Shown: piece by piece, positions 1 to 8,086 of the stretch
Numbering within the stretch: position 1 is the stretch's first letter
How the letters are laid out: each line of letters starts with the position of its first letter
NCBI GenBank assembly: GCA_017999135.1
Contig: JAGOBT010000045.1
Coordinates: 1 to 12,503 of the forward strand
Origin: Burkholderiaceae bacterium
Lineage (GTDB): Bacteria; Pseudomonadota; Gammaproteobacteria; Burkholderiales; Burkholderiaceae_C
Reading direction: 5' to 3'
Length of the DNA: 12,503 nt
Position numbers and translations under genes: made by a program
Notes under the pieces: model-generated
The model's input: the letters and a program-made list of their open reading frames with translations, nothing else
Database searches by the model: none
Told to the model about the DNA's origin: nothing

Positions 1-431
1 TGTCACCGGCTCTGGGCGCCCTGGCCGCCTGGCGCTGGTGCCGCGGCGGCGTGCTGCCGTGGCGCTGCGTGCCGGTGCTCAGCCCGCAGCGCGGCGGCGA
101 TGCCGCCACGCCGCACTGGGCCGCGCTGACCCTGCCGCGCAACCCGAAGCGTGTGCGTGACCGGGCCTGGGCCACGGTGGCGGGCCTGGCCGATGTGGCG
201 CGCGGCCGGCGGGTGTGGTTCGGCGCCCGCCCGCGCACGGTGGGCCAGTGGCATGCGCTGCCGCGGGTGTGGCAGCAGGCGCTGGCGTCGCTGCCGGTGG
301 GCCTGGTGCACGCACCCGCCTGGGCCGACCATGACCACCTGCGCGCCGAGGCGCAGGCGGTGGCCGATGTCTACGGCGCCCATACCGGCCTGGGCCTGCG
401 CCTGCTGCGCCGCGCCTTCGTGTTGCAGTGA
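1..431 (+). CDS. 3' end of an unrecognised protein (partial)
   Basis: The reading frame is open from the left edge (first full codon at base 3) to a TGA at 429-431, giving about 142 visible residues; the start lies outside the window. Codon use has the strong G/C third-position bias of the neighbouring real genes, and the frame ends cleanly 21 bases before the convergent response regulator. The visible part is rich in Trp, Arg and Ala, with a stretch reading RRVWFGARPRTVGQWHALPR and, near the end, WADHDHLRAEAQAVADVYGA followed by a basic C-terminus ending FVLQ. I do not recognise the family. There is no clear membrane helix in the visible part. The His/Asp cluster (DHDH) could be functional, but that is a guess. 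The opposite strand is also open here, as is common at this GC content, so the strand call rests on codon bias and the convergent stop. Confidence 0.55.
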   Translation, partial: SPALGALAAWRWCRGGVLPWRCVPVLSPQRGGDAATPHWAALTLPRNPKRVRDRAWATVAGLADVARGRRVWFGARPRTVGQWHALPRVWQQALASLPVGLVHAPAWADHDHLRAEAQAVADVYGAHTGLGLRLLRRAFVLQ

Positions 432-455
432 CCGCGGGGGCGCGCCCCAGGGTCA
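429..455. terminator. Palindrome shared by two convergent stop codons; possible bidirectional terminator
   Basis: The dyad is TGACC (429-433), gcg, GGGGCGCGCCCC (437-448), ag, GGTCA (451-455). The outer arms are exact reverse complements and contain the TGA stops of the left gene (429-431) and of the response regulator (453-455 on the minus strand). The centre is a perfect 12-base palindrome that could fold as a GGGG/CCCC stem with a CGCG loop. A hairpin would form in transcripts from either side. There is no T-tract on either strand, so it is not a classic intrinsic terminator; termination or 3'-end protection is inference. Confidence 0.4.
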
Positions 456-1142
456 ACCGGCGGCGGCGGTGCGCTCGAAGCGGTAGCCCACGCCGTACAC
501 CGGCAGCAGCTTCCAGCCCTTGGTGCCATCCAGCCCCAGCTTCTTGCGCAGCCGGCTGATGTGGGTGTCGACCGTGCGGGTGTCCACGTCGGCATGGATG
601 CCCCAGATGCGGTCGAGCAGGTGGTCGCGCGAGAGCAGCTTGCCGGGGCTCTGGAACAGGTAGGTCGCCAGGTCGAATTCCTTCTGCGTCAGCGTGACCT
701 CGCGCCCCTCGACACACAGGCGCTGGCGCGAGACGTCGATCTCGTACGCGCCCATGGCCAGCAGCGGCAGCTCGCCGCTGCGCAGGCGGCGGCCCAGCGC
801 GGCCACCCGGGCCAGGAACTCGGCCCGCTTGGCCGGTTTGACGACATAGTCGTCGGCGCCGGCCTGCAGCGCGCCGACCACGGTGTCTTCGTCGTCGCGG
901 GCGGTCAGCACCAGGATCGGGATGGCCCAGCCCAGGTCGGCCCGGGCCCAGCGCAGCAGGTCGGCGCCGGTGCCATCGGGCAGCATCCAGTCGATCAGGA
1001 ACAGCTCGATGTCCGACGCCGCAAAGCCGGCGATGGCCTCGGCCACCGTGCCCACCGAGCGGGTGGCATGCCCGGCGTCGCCGAGCCATTGCTCGAGCAG
1101 GGCCCGCTGATCCTCGTCATCTTCGACCAAGCCTACACGCAA
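453..1142 (-). CDS. OmpR/PhoB-family response regulator transcription factor
   Basis: A DNA-binding two-component response regulator of 229 residues, the usual length for the OmpR/PhoB class. The N-terminal receiver domain (about 1-115) shows the acidic pair E7/D8/D9, the phosphoacceptor D51 in LFLIDWMLPDG, T80 and K102 (DDYVVKP). The C-terminal winged helix (about 125-225) includes LTQKEFDLATYLFQSPGKLL, a recognition-helix region TRTVDTHISRLRKKLG and the terminal hairpin VYGVGYRFE. I chose the TTG at 1142-1140 because it gives the standard receiver start MRVGLVEDD and has a GGAG (1153-1150) seven bases upstream. The frame stays open far upstream, but there is no in-frame ATG nearby and that part overlaps the divergent gene's coding region. 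No histidine kinase gene adjoins it. It is divergent from the PAS/SpoIIE phosphatase gene, which may share its regulation or be its target (inference). Confidence 0.93.
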   Translation of the reverse strand: MRVGLVEDDEDQRALLEQWLGDAGHATRSVGTVAEAIAGFAASDIELFLIDWMLPDGTGADLLRWARADLGWAIPILVLTARDDEDTVVGALQAGADDYVVKPAKRAEFLARVAALGRRLRSGELPLLAMGAYEIDVSRQRLCVEGREVTLTQKEFDLATYLFQSPGKLLSRDHLLDRIWGIHADVDTRTVDTHISRLRKKLGLDGTKGWKLLPVYGVGYRFERTAAAG

Positions 1143-1445
1143 GAGGGTGCTCCAAGTCGCCGGGGGCCGGTCAGCCGCGCCAGGCGCCGATGCGCGCCCC
1201 GGCCCTGCCCCGCGGGGCACTCTAGCAGCGCGACACGGTCTGGTGACAGTTGCGCGCAGGGCCGCGGATAGAGTGCGTGGCATCGGTCGCGGTCCCCGTG
1301 ACCGGCCACCGCCCCACGCCACCCTGCCCCCGCCTGCGCCCGTGAACGCCCACCGCCACCGCCCGGCCCGCCGCGCCCGCCCGCAACCGCCCGCGGCCGG
1401 CAATCCGCCACAGCGGGGTGGACGGCTTTGCACCATGATCGGCTG
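1143..1445. promoter_or_regulatory. 303-base divergent control region between regulator and phosphatase genes
   Basis: I see no gene here. It must hold promoters for both divergent genes. A perfect 8-base inverted repeat, GCACTCTA (1217-1224) and TAGAGTGC (1269-1276), is separated by 44 bases, so TAGAGTGC reads outward toward each gene. TAGAGT matches TATAAT at 4 of 6 positions, so the arms could be paired -10 elements or operator half-sites. On the plus strand GTGACA (1243-1248) resembles a -35 element, followed 18 bases later by GATAGA (1267-1272), a weak -10. From about 1301 the plus strand becomes extremely C-rich up to the phosphatase start. Assignments are from eye-matching and the promoter calls are tentative. 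Confidence 0.45.
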
Positions 1446-4400
1446 ATGCAGCCCAGCGCGTCCCCCCACGGCCTGGCCGCGCTGCAGATCGTGGCCGCCC
1501 GGCAGCGCCGCTGGTGGGCCGGCCTGGCGCTGGCGGCACTGCTGGCCCTGTCGATCCTGGGCTGGTATGCGGTGCAGTTGCGCCAGTCCAGCGAACGCAA
1601 TGCGCAGCTCGGCACCGAGGCGTCTGCACTGGCGCTGGAGGGTCACCTGTCCCGCACGGTGGCCGCGGCCGCCAACACGCAGGAAGCGCTGGCCGGCACC
1701 ACGCTCGTCAGCGCCGCGGCGATCAACCCGCACGCCCTGTCGCGCCTGCTGGCGCAACAGTTGCAAGGCCAGCCGTTCCTGCGCAGCGTGTCGGTGCTCG
1801 ACGACCAGGGCGTGGTCCTGGCGTCGTCGCATGCGCCCGATGCCGGGCTGCGCGTGCCGCTGGCGCAGCTGCGACCGGCCGACACGGCCCTGGGCGTCGA
1901 CCGCGTCGGGCCCCTGCTGCAGGTGCGCCACCTGGGCGAGCTGGCGCCGGGTGCCACGCCGTCGGCCTGGAGCACCGCGCTGCCCATGGTCCGCAGCGTG
2001 CGGGCCGCCGACGGCTCGACGCGCTGGCTGGTGCTGCTGCTCAACCTGGCGTACGTCACCAACCAGCACGGCCTGGCCACCGGTGACCAGCCACTGCGGG
2101 CGCTGGTGCTGGACCTGACCGGCACCGTGCTGGCACGCACCGGCCCCGACGACCGGAAGACCGGCGACCGCCTGCCAGACTGGCCGGTGACGGCACGCCT
2201 GCAGGCCAACCGGGATCACGGCTTCTACGTCGGTGCGGGCAGCGATGGCCAGCGCGTGGCGGCCGCCTATCGGGCGTCGCCCCGCTGGCCCCTGGTGGCG
2301 CTGGCCGAGATGCCCTATGCGGTGGTGGTCGAAGCGCGGCAACTGCAGCTGACGGTGGCCGGTGTGCTGACCCTGGCGCTGCTGCTGCTGCTGGCCGGTC
2401 TGGGCTGGACGACGGGCCGCAGCACGCGGTTCGAGATCCGCGCGCTGCAGCAGTGGGACCGCCTCAGCCAGGAACTGGCGCGTGCCGAAGAGCAGCGCCA
2501 GCTGGCGCTCGACGGGGCCGGCCATGGCGTGTGGGATCTGGATCTCGCGACGGGCACCCTGGAGGTGCCGGCCAGCTTCCTGGCCTTGCTGGGGCATGCG
2601 CAGCGGGCCGAGGTGTGGTCGCTGTCCCGGTGGCGCAGGCAGGTGCACCCCGACGACGTGGCCCCGACCCTGGCTGCCGTGCGGGGCCACCTGCAGGGCC
2701 GGGCCCCATCGCTCGAGGCCGAGCTGCGCATGCGCTGTGCCGACGGCAGCTGGAAGTGGCTGCTGGCACGCGCCACCCGGTCGGGCGGCGCCGATGCCGC
2801 GGGGCGCGAGACACGCCTGGTCGGCACGGTGACCGACATCAGCGCCCGCAAGGCCGTCGAGGCGGCGCTGCGCCAGAGCGATGCACGGCGCCAGGCCATC
2901 CTGCACAGCTCGCTCGACGCCATCGTCACCGTCACGTCCGGCGGCGACGTGGTCGACTTCAACCCGGCGGCCGAGCGCATGTTCGGCCACAGCGCCGCCC
3001 AGGCGCTGGGCCGGCCGATGCAGGAGCTGATCGTGCCGGCGCACCACCGTCGGGCCCATGAGGCCGGCATGGCGCGCTACCAGCACACCGGCATCGCGCA
3101 CGTGCTGAACCGCCGCATCGAGACCGAGGCCATGCGCGCTGACGGCACGGTGTTTCCGGTCGAACTGACGATCACGCCGGTCAGCACCGAGGACGGTGAG
3201 TTCTTCACCGCCACCCTGCGTGACATCAGCGAGCGCCTGCGCACCGAGGCAGCGCTGCGCGAGAGCCAGTCGCTGCTGGCCAAGACCGGCAGCATCGGCG
3301 GCCTCGGCGGCTGGCAGCTCGACGTGGCCACCGGCATCGTCACGTCGACCGAGGAGTCTTGCCGCATCCACGACATCCCGCCGGGCAGCCGGGGTTCACT
3401 CGACCAGACGCTGGCGTTCTATGCACCGCAGGCGCGGCCGGTGATCCGGGCGGCCGTGCAGAAGGCCATCACCACCGGGGAAGGCTTCGACCTGCAGCTG
3501 CCGTTCATCAGTGCCGCGGGCCGGCGCCTGTATGTGCGCGCGGTGGCCACCGCCGAGCGGGAGGAGGGCCGCGTGGTCCGGCTGGTGGGCGCGCTGCAGG
3601 ATGTCACCGACAGGCACCAGGCCGAGGTGGACCTGCTGCACGCCCGCCAGCGTGAGCTGGTCATCGGCGCGCGCATCCAGCAGGCGCTGTTCGTCGACGC
3701 GCCCGACCAGCGCCTGCCTGGGCTATGGCTGAGCACGCTGAACCAGGCCTCGCAAGGCATCGACGGCGACTTCGTCGAGATGATTTCGCTGGGCGAGCGG
3801 GGTGTGGACATCATCGTCGGCGACGTGATGGGCAAGGGCGTGACGGCGGCCCTGATGGCGGCGGGCACCAAGATGCAGTTCAGCCGCTGCATGGCGTCAC
3901 TGCTGGCCGACATGGAGCGCCCCGGCGACCTGCCCACGCCGGCCCAGGTGGTGGCGGCGGTGCACCAGGCCATGACGGCCAACCTGCAGGCGCTGGACGC
4001 CTTCGTCACGCTGAGCTACATCCGCCTGGACATGCTGGCCGGCACCTTGACCTGGGTGGGTTGCGGGCACGAGGAGCCGCTGCTGTTCCGCCGCGACGGC
4101 GTGATGGTGACGCTGCCCAACCAGCACCCGCCGCTGGGCGTGCTGGCCACCGACGACTTCCAGCAGGACGTGCTGCCCTACGTGGAAGGCGACGCGCTGT
4201 TCCTCAGTTCGGACGGCGCCGCCGATGCCTTGATGCCCGACGGCAGCCGCCTGGGCCGGGCGCGGGTGACGGCCATGCTGACTGCGCTGATGGCGCGCCT
4301 GGACACGCCGGCGGCGGTGCTGCACAGCCTGCGCCGCGAACTGGCCGCCACCGGCGCACAGATCACCGACGACCTGACGCTGGCGCTGGCCATGGCCACC

Positions 4401-4826
4401 GGGCCCACCACGCTGGCCAGCCGGCGTGAACTGCCGGCCGTGCTGAAGTCGGTGCGGCATGTGCGCGGGCTGGTCGAGAACCGCTGCCGCCAGGTCGGCC
4501 TGGACGAGGTGCAGACCAGCCTGTTTGCCGTGGCCTGCGTCGAGGCCTTCACCAACGCCGTGCGCCACACCCGCGGCCGGCCGGCCGATGCGCCGGTGGA
4601 AATGGTGGTCAGGATCCGGCCCGACGCGCTGGTGGTCGACTTCGTCACCATCGGCGAGCCCTTCGTGGTGCCGGCGCAGGCCCCTGCCACTGATCTGGCG
4701 GACTTTCCCGAGGGTGGCTTCGGCCTGTCGATCATGCGGCAGGTCAGCGACGCGGTGGAGTACCGGCACGACCTGGGCGTGAACACCGTGCGGCTGGTGC
4801 GGCGGCTGGGTGGTGCACAGGCCTGA
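1446..4826 (+). CDS. Membrane sensor with three PAS domains, SpoIIE/PP2C phosphatase and RsbW-like ATPase domain
   Basis: A 1126-residue signalling protein. Helix 1 is about residues 24-43 and helix 2 about 300-322; the ~255 residues between them are probably a periplasmic sensor. Three PAS domains follow: about 353-470 (ending TVTDISARK), 478-600 (ending LRDISERLR) and 609-730 (ending LQDVTDRHQ). The SpoIIE/PP2C-type phosphatase (about 735-985) keeps its metal-binding acids: D775 in GDF, D793 in GDVMGKG, D923 in SSDG and D975/D976 in ITDDLTLAL. The C-terminal RsbW-like domain (about 995-1120) has an N-box with E1033 and N1037 and a G2 box EGGFGL (1089-1094). In this family the phosphatase dephosphorylates a STAS-type anti-sigma antagonist and the kinase domain opposes it; no STAS gene is visible nearby. 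The start is uncertain: ATG 1446 lacks a clear ribosome site, while an in-frame TTG at 1428 sits five bases after GGGGTGGA. The G1 box appears to lack its usual Asp (see findings). Confidence 0.9.
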   Translation: MQPSASPHGLAALQIVAARQRRWWAGLALAALLALSILGWYAVQLRQSSERNAQLGTEASALALEGHLSRTVAAAANTQEALAGTTLVSAAAINPHALSRLLAQQLQGQPFLRSVSVLDDQGVVLASSHAPDAGLRVPLAQLRPADTALGVDRVGPLLQVRHLGELAPGATPSAWSTALPMVRSVRAADGSTRWLVLLLNLAYVTNQHGLATGDQPLRALVLDLTGTVLARTGPDDRKTGDRLPDWPVTARLQANRDHGFYVGAGSDGQRVAAAYRASPRWPLVALAEMPYAVVVEARQLQLTVAGVLTLALLLLLAGLGWTTGRSTRFEIRALQQWDRLSQELARAEEQRQLALDGAGHGVWDLDLATGTLEVPASFLALLGHAQRAEVWSLSRWRRQVHPDDVAPTLAAVRGHLQGRAPSLEAELRMRCADGSWKWLLARATRSGGADAAGRETRLVGTVTDISARKAVEAALRQSDARRQAILHSSLDAIVTVTSGGDVVDFNPAAERMFGHSAAQALGRPMQELIVPAHHRRAHEAGMARYQHTGIAHVLNRRIETEAMRADGTVFPVELTITPVSTEDGEFFTATLRDISERLRTEAALRESQSLLAKTGSIGGLGGWQLDVATGIVTSTEESCRIHDIPPGSRGSLDQTLAFYAPQARPVIRAAVQKAITTGEGFDLQLPFISAAGRRLYVRAVATAEREEGRVVRLVGALQDVTDRHQAEVDLLHARQRELVIGARIQQALFVDAPDQRLPGLWLSTLNQASQGIDGDFVEMISLGERGVDIIVGDVMGKGVTAALMAAGTKMQFSRCMASLLADMERPGDLPTPAQVVAAVHQAMTANLQALDAFVTLSYIRLDMLAGTLTWVGCGHEEPLLFRRDGVMVTLPNQHPPLGVLATDDFQQDVLPYVEGDALFLSSDGAADALMPDGSRLGRARVTAMLTALMARLDTPAAVLHSLRRELAATGAQITDDLTLALAMATGPTTLASRRELPAVLKSVRHVRGLVENRCRQVGLDEVQTSLFAVACVEAFTNAVRHTRGRPADAPVEMVVRIRPDALVVDFVTIGEPFVVPAQAPATDLADFPEGGFGLSIMRQVSDAVEYRHDLGVNTVRLVRRLGGAQA

Positions 4827-4896
4827 CAGGGCCGGCGCGGGTGGAGTTCATTGCCAACGGAGGCCCTTCGCCCAAGTGCGGCGATAACATCGGCGC

Positions 4897-5205
4897 ATGG
4901 GCAATGAGGTCTTCGCTGTTCCGCAGGCGCTGGTCGCGCCGATCTGCATGCGCCACGGCATTCGCCGGCTCTCCTTGTTCGGTTCGCGGCTGACAGGTAA
5001 AGCGCGTCCGGACAGCGACATCGACTTGCTGGTTGAATTCCAGCCAGCCGCACGGCCTACCCTGCTGGACATGGTGCAGATCGAGTCTGAGTTGTCGGTT
5101 GTGTTCCAGGGGCGCAAGGTGGATCTGCGTACGGCCAACGACCTGAGCCCCTATTTCCGCGACGAGGTGGTGCGGACTGCGCGCATCTGTCATGACGCCG
5201 GCTGA
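4897..5205 (+). CDS. mntA: MntA-type minimal nucleotidyltransferase antitoxin
   Basis: A 102-residue minimal nucleotidyltransferase. The family signature GS-X10-DXD is exact: G29 S30, then ten residues, then D41 and D43 (SDIDLLVEF), with a plausible third metal ligand D76 in RKVDLR. In characterised MntA-HepT pairs this protein neutralises the HEPN toxin by transferring AMP groups to a tyrosine in its RX4HXY motif, using ATP. The length is typical. The gene overlaps the HEPN gene by 14 bases, so the two are surely co-transcribed and probably translationally coupled. There is no good Shine-Dalgarno before ATG 4897; GATAAC at 4883-4888 resembles a -10 element, so a very short leader is possible. 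GC is lower than in the neighbours (35 of 60 bases in 4981-5040), which suggests acquisition by transfer. Confidence 0.88.
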   Translation: MGNEVFAVPQALVAPICMRHGIRRLSLFGSRLTGKARPDSDIDLLVEFQPAARPTLLDMVQIESELSVVFQGRKVDLRTANDLSPYFRDEVVRTARICHDAG

Positions 5206-5530
5206 CCGTTGGCGCTTGCAGCACATGGCAGACGCCGCCGAACTGGCGGCGGGTTTCATTTCAGGGCGGGCGAAAGCCGACCTGCTCGCCGATCCGATGC
5301 TGCGTCTGGCGTTGACAAGGGCCGTGGAAATCGTCGGCGAAGCGGCAGCGCAGGTGTCAGCCGAGGGACGTGCCGCATGGCCCGATGTGCCTTGGTCCCA
5401 GATCGTCGGCATGCGCAACCGCCTGGTCCATGCCTATTTCGATGTTGACACCGCGATCCTGTGGGACACCGTGGAACTGGCCTTGCCAAGCCTGCGGGCG
5501 CAACTGATCGTCGCGTTGCAAGGTCACTGA
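5192..5530 (+). CDS. hepT: HepT-type HEPN ribonuclease toxin
   Basis: A 112-residue HEPN-domain protein, all-helical in appearance. The catalytic RX4HXY motif is intact: R75, H80 and Y82 in MRNRLVHAYF. HepT toxins act as RNases, with tRNA cleavage reported for studied members, and Y82 is the expected site of AMPylation by MntA. Other family-like parts are the conserved helix LALTRAVEIVGEAA (about 39-52) and the WPDVPWSQIVGMRN segment (63-76). The ATG at 5192 lies inside the mntA reading frame and the overlap of 14 bases fits a coupled toxin-antitoxin operon. It ends 25 bases before the convergent acyl-CoA dehydrogenase gene. No damage is visible, so the toxin is probably active and needs its antitoxin. 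Confidence 0.88.
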   Translation: MTPADRWRLQHMADAAELAAGFISGRAKADLLADPMLRLALTRAVEIVGEAAAQVSAEGRAAWPDVPWSQIVGMRNRLVHAYFDVDTAILWDTVELALPSLRAQLIVALQGH

Positions 5531-5555
5531 GGCACTGGCGGTTTGCCGTCTGACC

Positions 5556-6761
<1,206 letters not shown>

Positions 6762-6787
6762 CGTGGGCTCCTGGCAGTGGGTGGGGG

Positions 6788-7858
6788 TCAGCCGACGGTG
6801 CCGCCGCTGGGGTCGAGCGGGGCCACCAGCCTGCCGTTCTTCGGCGGCACGCCGCCGCGGGCGCCTGGCTCCACGCTGCCATAGCGCTGGGCATACACCG
6901 GTGGCAACGGGCGCGCGTCGATGGGTGCCAGCCACAGGCGCAACAGGTGCCGGCGCCGGTCGGGCTCGGGCCAGTCGGTGAAGGCGGTGCGGTCGTGCAG
7001 CAGGGCGTGGTTGTGCACCAGCTGGATGTCGCCACGTTGCAATGTCATCAGGAAGTGCATGTCGGGGCTGTTGCACAGGCTGTCGAACAGGTCGAGCGCC
7101 TCCTTCTGCAAGGGGCCCAGCTTGGGTGCGTCGGCAAAGCGCTGGGCCGAGTCGACATACGACCGGTGGTAGATGCCCGACAGCCGGCCGGCGTGCCAGT
7201 TCAGCACCGGGATGGTGAAGAACGGCTGCTGGCCGGGCGGCACCTCGCCGCGGCGGTCGGTGGCCACCGGCTGCAGCAGCGCGGCGGCCAGGTCGGGCCG
7301 CTGCTGCAGCACCGCGTTCCACACCGCGCCGGTGCTCACCAGGGCCGAATGGCCGCCCTGCTTCGCCGTCTGCAGGCACAGCAGGCCGACGATGTCGCAG
7401 CTGTCGGTGTGGAAGGTCTGGCGCTCGGCGGTCTGGTAGATGCGCACCTGCGGGTCGTCGCTCTTCAGCCCCAGGTCGCGCACATGGCCCAGCACATGGC
7501 CGGCCGCGTTCTGGCTGACGGCGCGGCCCAGGTGCAGGCCCAGGCCGTAGAAGGCGGTGGCCGACAGGCGCAGCGGCCAGCGCTGCACCGGCAGGCCGCG
7601 CAGCAGCACGAAGCCGCGGCCTTCCAGCACGGTGTGGCGGATGCGCGCCAGCCGGGCGGCCAGCGTGGGCAGCGGAAAGTCGGCCGCCGTGAGGGCGGCG
7701 ATGTCGGCGCCGCGGTCGGCCAGCGGCGCGGCGGCGGCCTCGATCTCGGCGATGTCGGCGGGCGACAGGGGCTCGATCCAGTCGGTGCTGGCGGCCATGG
7801 CCGGGCCCAGCCAGACCTGCGGGCCGTGCTGCAGAGGAGGAAGGTCGTCGGGTGCCAT
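6788..7858 (-). CDS. TauD/TfdA-family Fe(II)/2-oxoglutarate-dependent dioxygenase
   Basis: A 356-residue oxygenase of the TauD/TfdA superfamily, which couples oxidation of a substrate to decarboxylation of 2-oxoglutarate. The iron-binding triad is visible: H150 and D152 in QTFHTDSCD and probably H288 in [12 protein letters not shown]307 in LLRLWL is the expected 2-oxoglutarate carboxylate ligand. The N-terminus ([20 protein letters not shown]) and [13 protein letters not shown] fit a subgroup often annotated only as TauD/TfdA family. ATG 7858-7856 is chosen because the family-like GPxVW-type start follows it; ATG at residue 20 would remove that. No strong Shine-Dalgarno is present. It is the first gene of an operon with the acyl-CoA dehydrogenase. 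The substrate is unknown; taurine, alkylsulfonates, aryloxyacids and betaine-like acids are all handled by the superfamily. Confidence 0.92.
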   Translation of the reverse strand: MAPDDLPPLQHGPQVWLGPAMAASTDWIEPLSPADIAEIEAAAAPLADRGADIAALTAADFPLPTLAARLARIRHTVLEGRGFVLLRGLPVQRWPLRLSATAFYGLGLHLGRAVSQNAAGHVLGHVRDLGLKSDDPQVRIYQTAERQTFHTDSCDIVGLLCLQTAKQGGHSALVSTGAVWNAVLQQRPDLAAALLQPVATDRRGEVPPGQQPFFTIPVLNWHAGRLSGIYHRSYVDSAQRFADAPKLGPLQKEALDLFDSLCNSPDMHFLMTLQRGDIQLVHNHALLHDRTAFTDWPEPDRRRHLLRLWLAPIDARPLPPVYAQRYGSVEPGARGGVPPKNGRLVAPLDPSGGTVG

Positions 7859-7900
7859 GCCACCACTGTAGAAGCGCCGCAGGCCGGCGTCTGTCCCGCA

Positions 7901-7940
7901 CGGTGCAGCCGGCGGTGGGGGCGGCAGCCGGCCGGCACCG
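7901..7940. repeat. Imperfect inverted repeat upstream of the dioxygenase gene
   Basis: CGGTGC (7901-7906), A, GCCGGC (7908-7913), a 13-base G-rich spacer, GCCGGC (7927-7932), CG, GCACCG (7935-7940). The twelve paired bases are perfect apart from a one-versus-two base bulge. It begins 43 bases upstream of the dioxygenase ATG, so it could be an operator or a leader hairpin on the minus strand. Function is not shown by the sequence, and GCCGGC is a common word at this GC content. Confidence 0.3.
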
Positions 7941-7993
7941 CGTGAAACTGCACACCTGATGTCTGTAGGGAGATCTGAATCAACCTGTGGGGG

Positions 7994-8020
7994 TCAAGTC
8001 GATCCGGCCGGCACCGATCA
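7994..8020 (+). promoter_or_regulatory. Candidate sigma-28 (FliA) promoter of the chemoreceptor gene
   Basis: TCAAGTCG (7994-8001) and ACCGATCA (8013-8020) are separated by exactly 11 bases. Against the E. coli FliA consensus TAAAGTTT-N11-GCCGATAA the match is 5 of 8 and 6 of 8, including the core CCGAT. Chemoreceptor genes are classic FliA targets, and this one lies 66 bases upstream of the chosen ATG at 8087. Transcription would begin near 8027. The match was found by eye. Confidence 0.6.
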
Positions 8021-8086
8021 CCCTGCCAACGCGCTGGCTGCACCACCTGGCCCGCCGTGTCCATGGCTGTACCGGAGTTCCCCGAG

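Noticed and set aside
1216..1223. Octamer GGCACTCT shared with the minus strand at 11591-11584
   Set aside because: Eight shared bases in 12.5 kb of GC-rich DNA can arise by chance, and the site at 1216 has CAGC instead of a TTGC-like -12, so a common sigma-54 or regulator site is not supported.
1143..3371. A stop-free antisense frame of more than 2 kb continuous with the response regulator frame
   Set aside because: It mirrors the phosphatase gene; the translation is Arg/Gln/His/Pro-rich with no domain. Long open antisense frames are expected at this GC content and third-position bias. The regulator starts at 1142.
4851..4888. TTGCCA...GATAAC as a sigma-70 promoter for the toxin-antitoxin pair
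   Set aside because: The spacer is 26 bases, far from the usual 16-18. Only the -10-like part is plausible.
4827..4896. Search for a small STAS-domain gene after the phosphatase gene
   Set aside because: Only 70 bases lie before mntA, too few for such a gene, and no fragment is seen.
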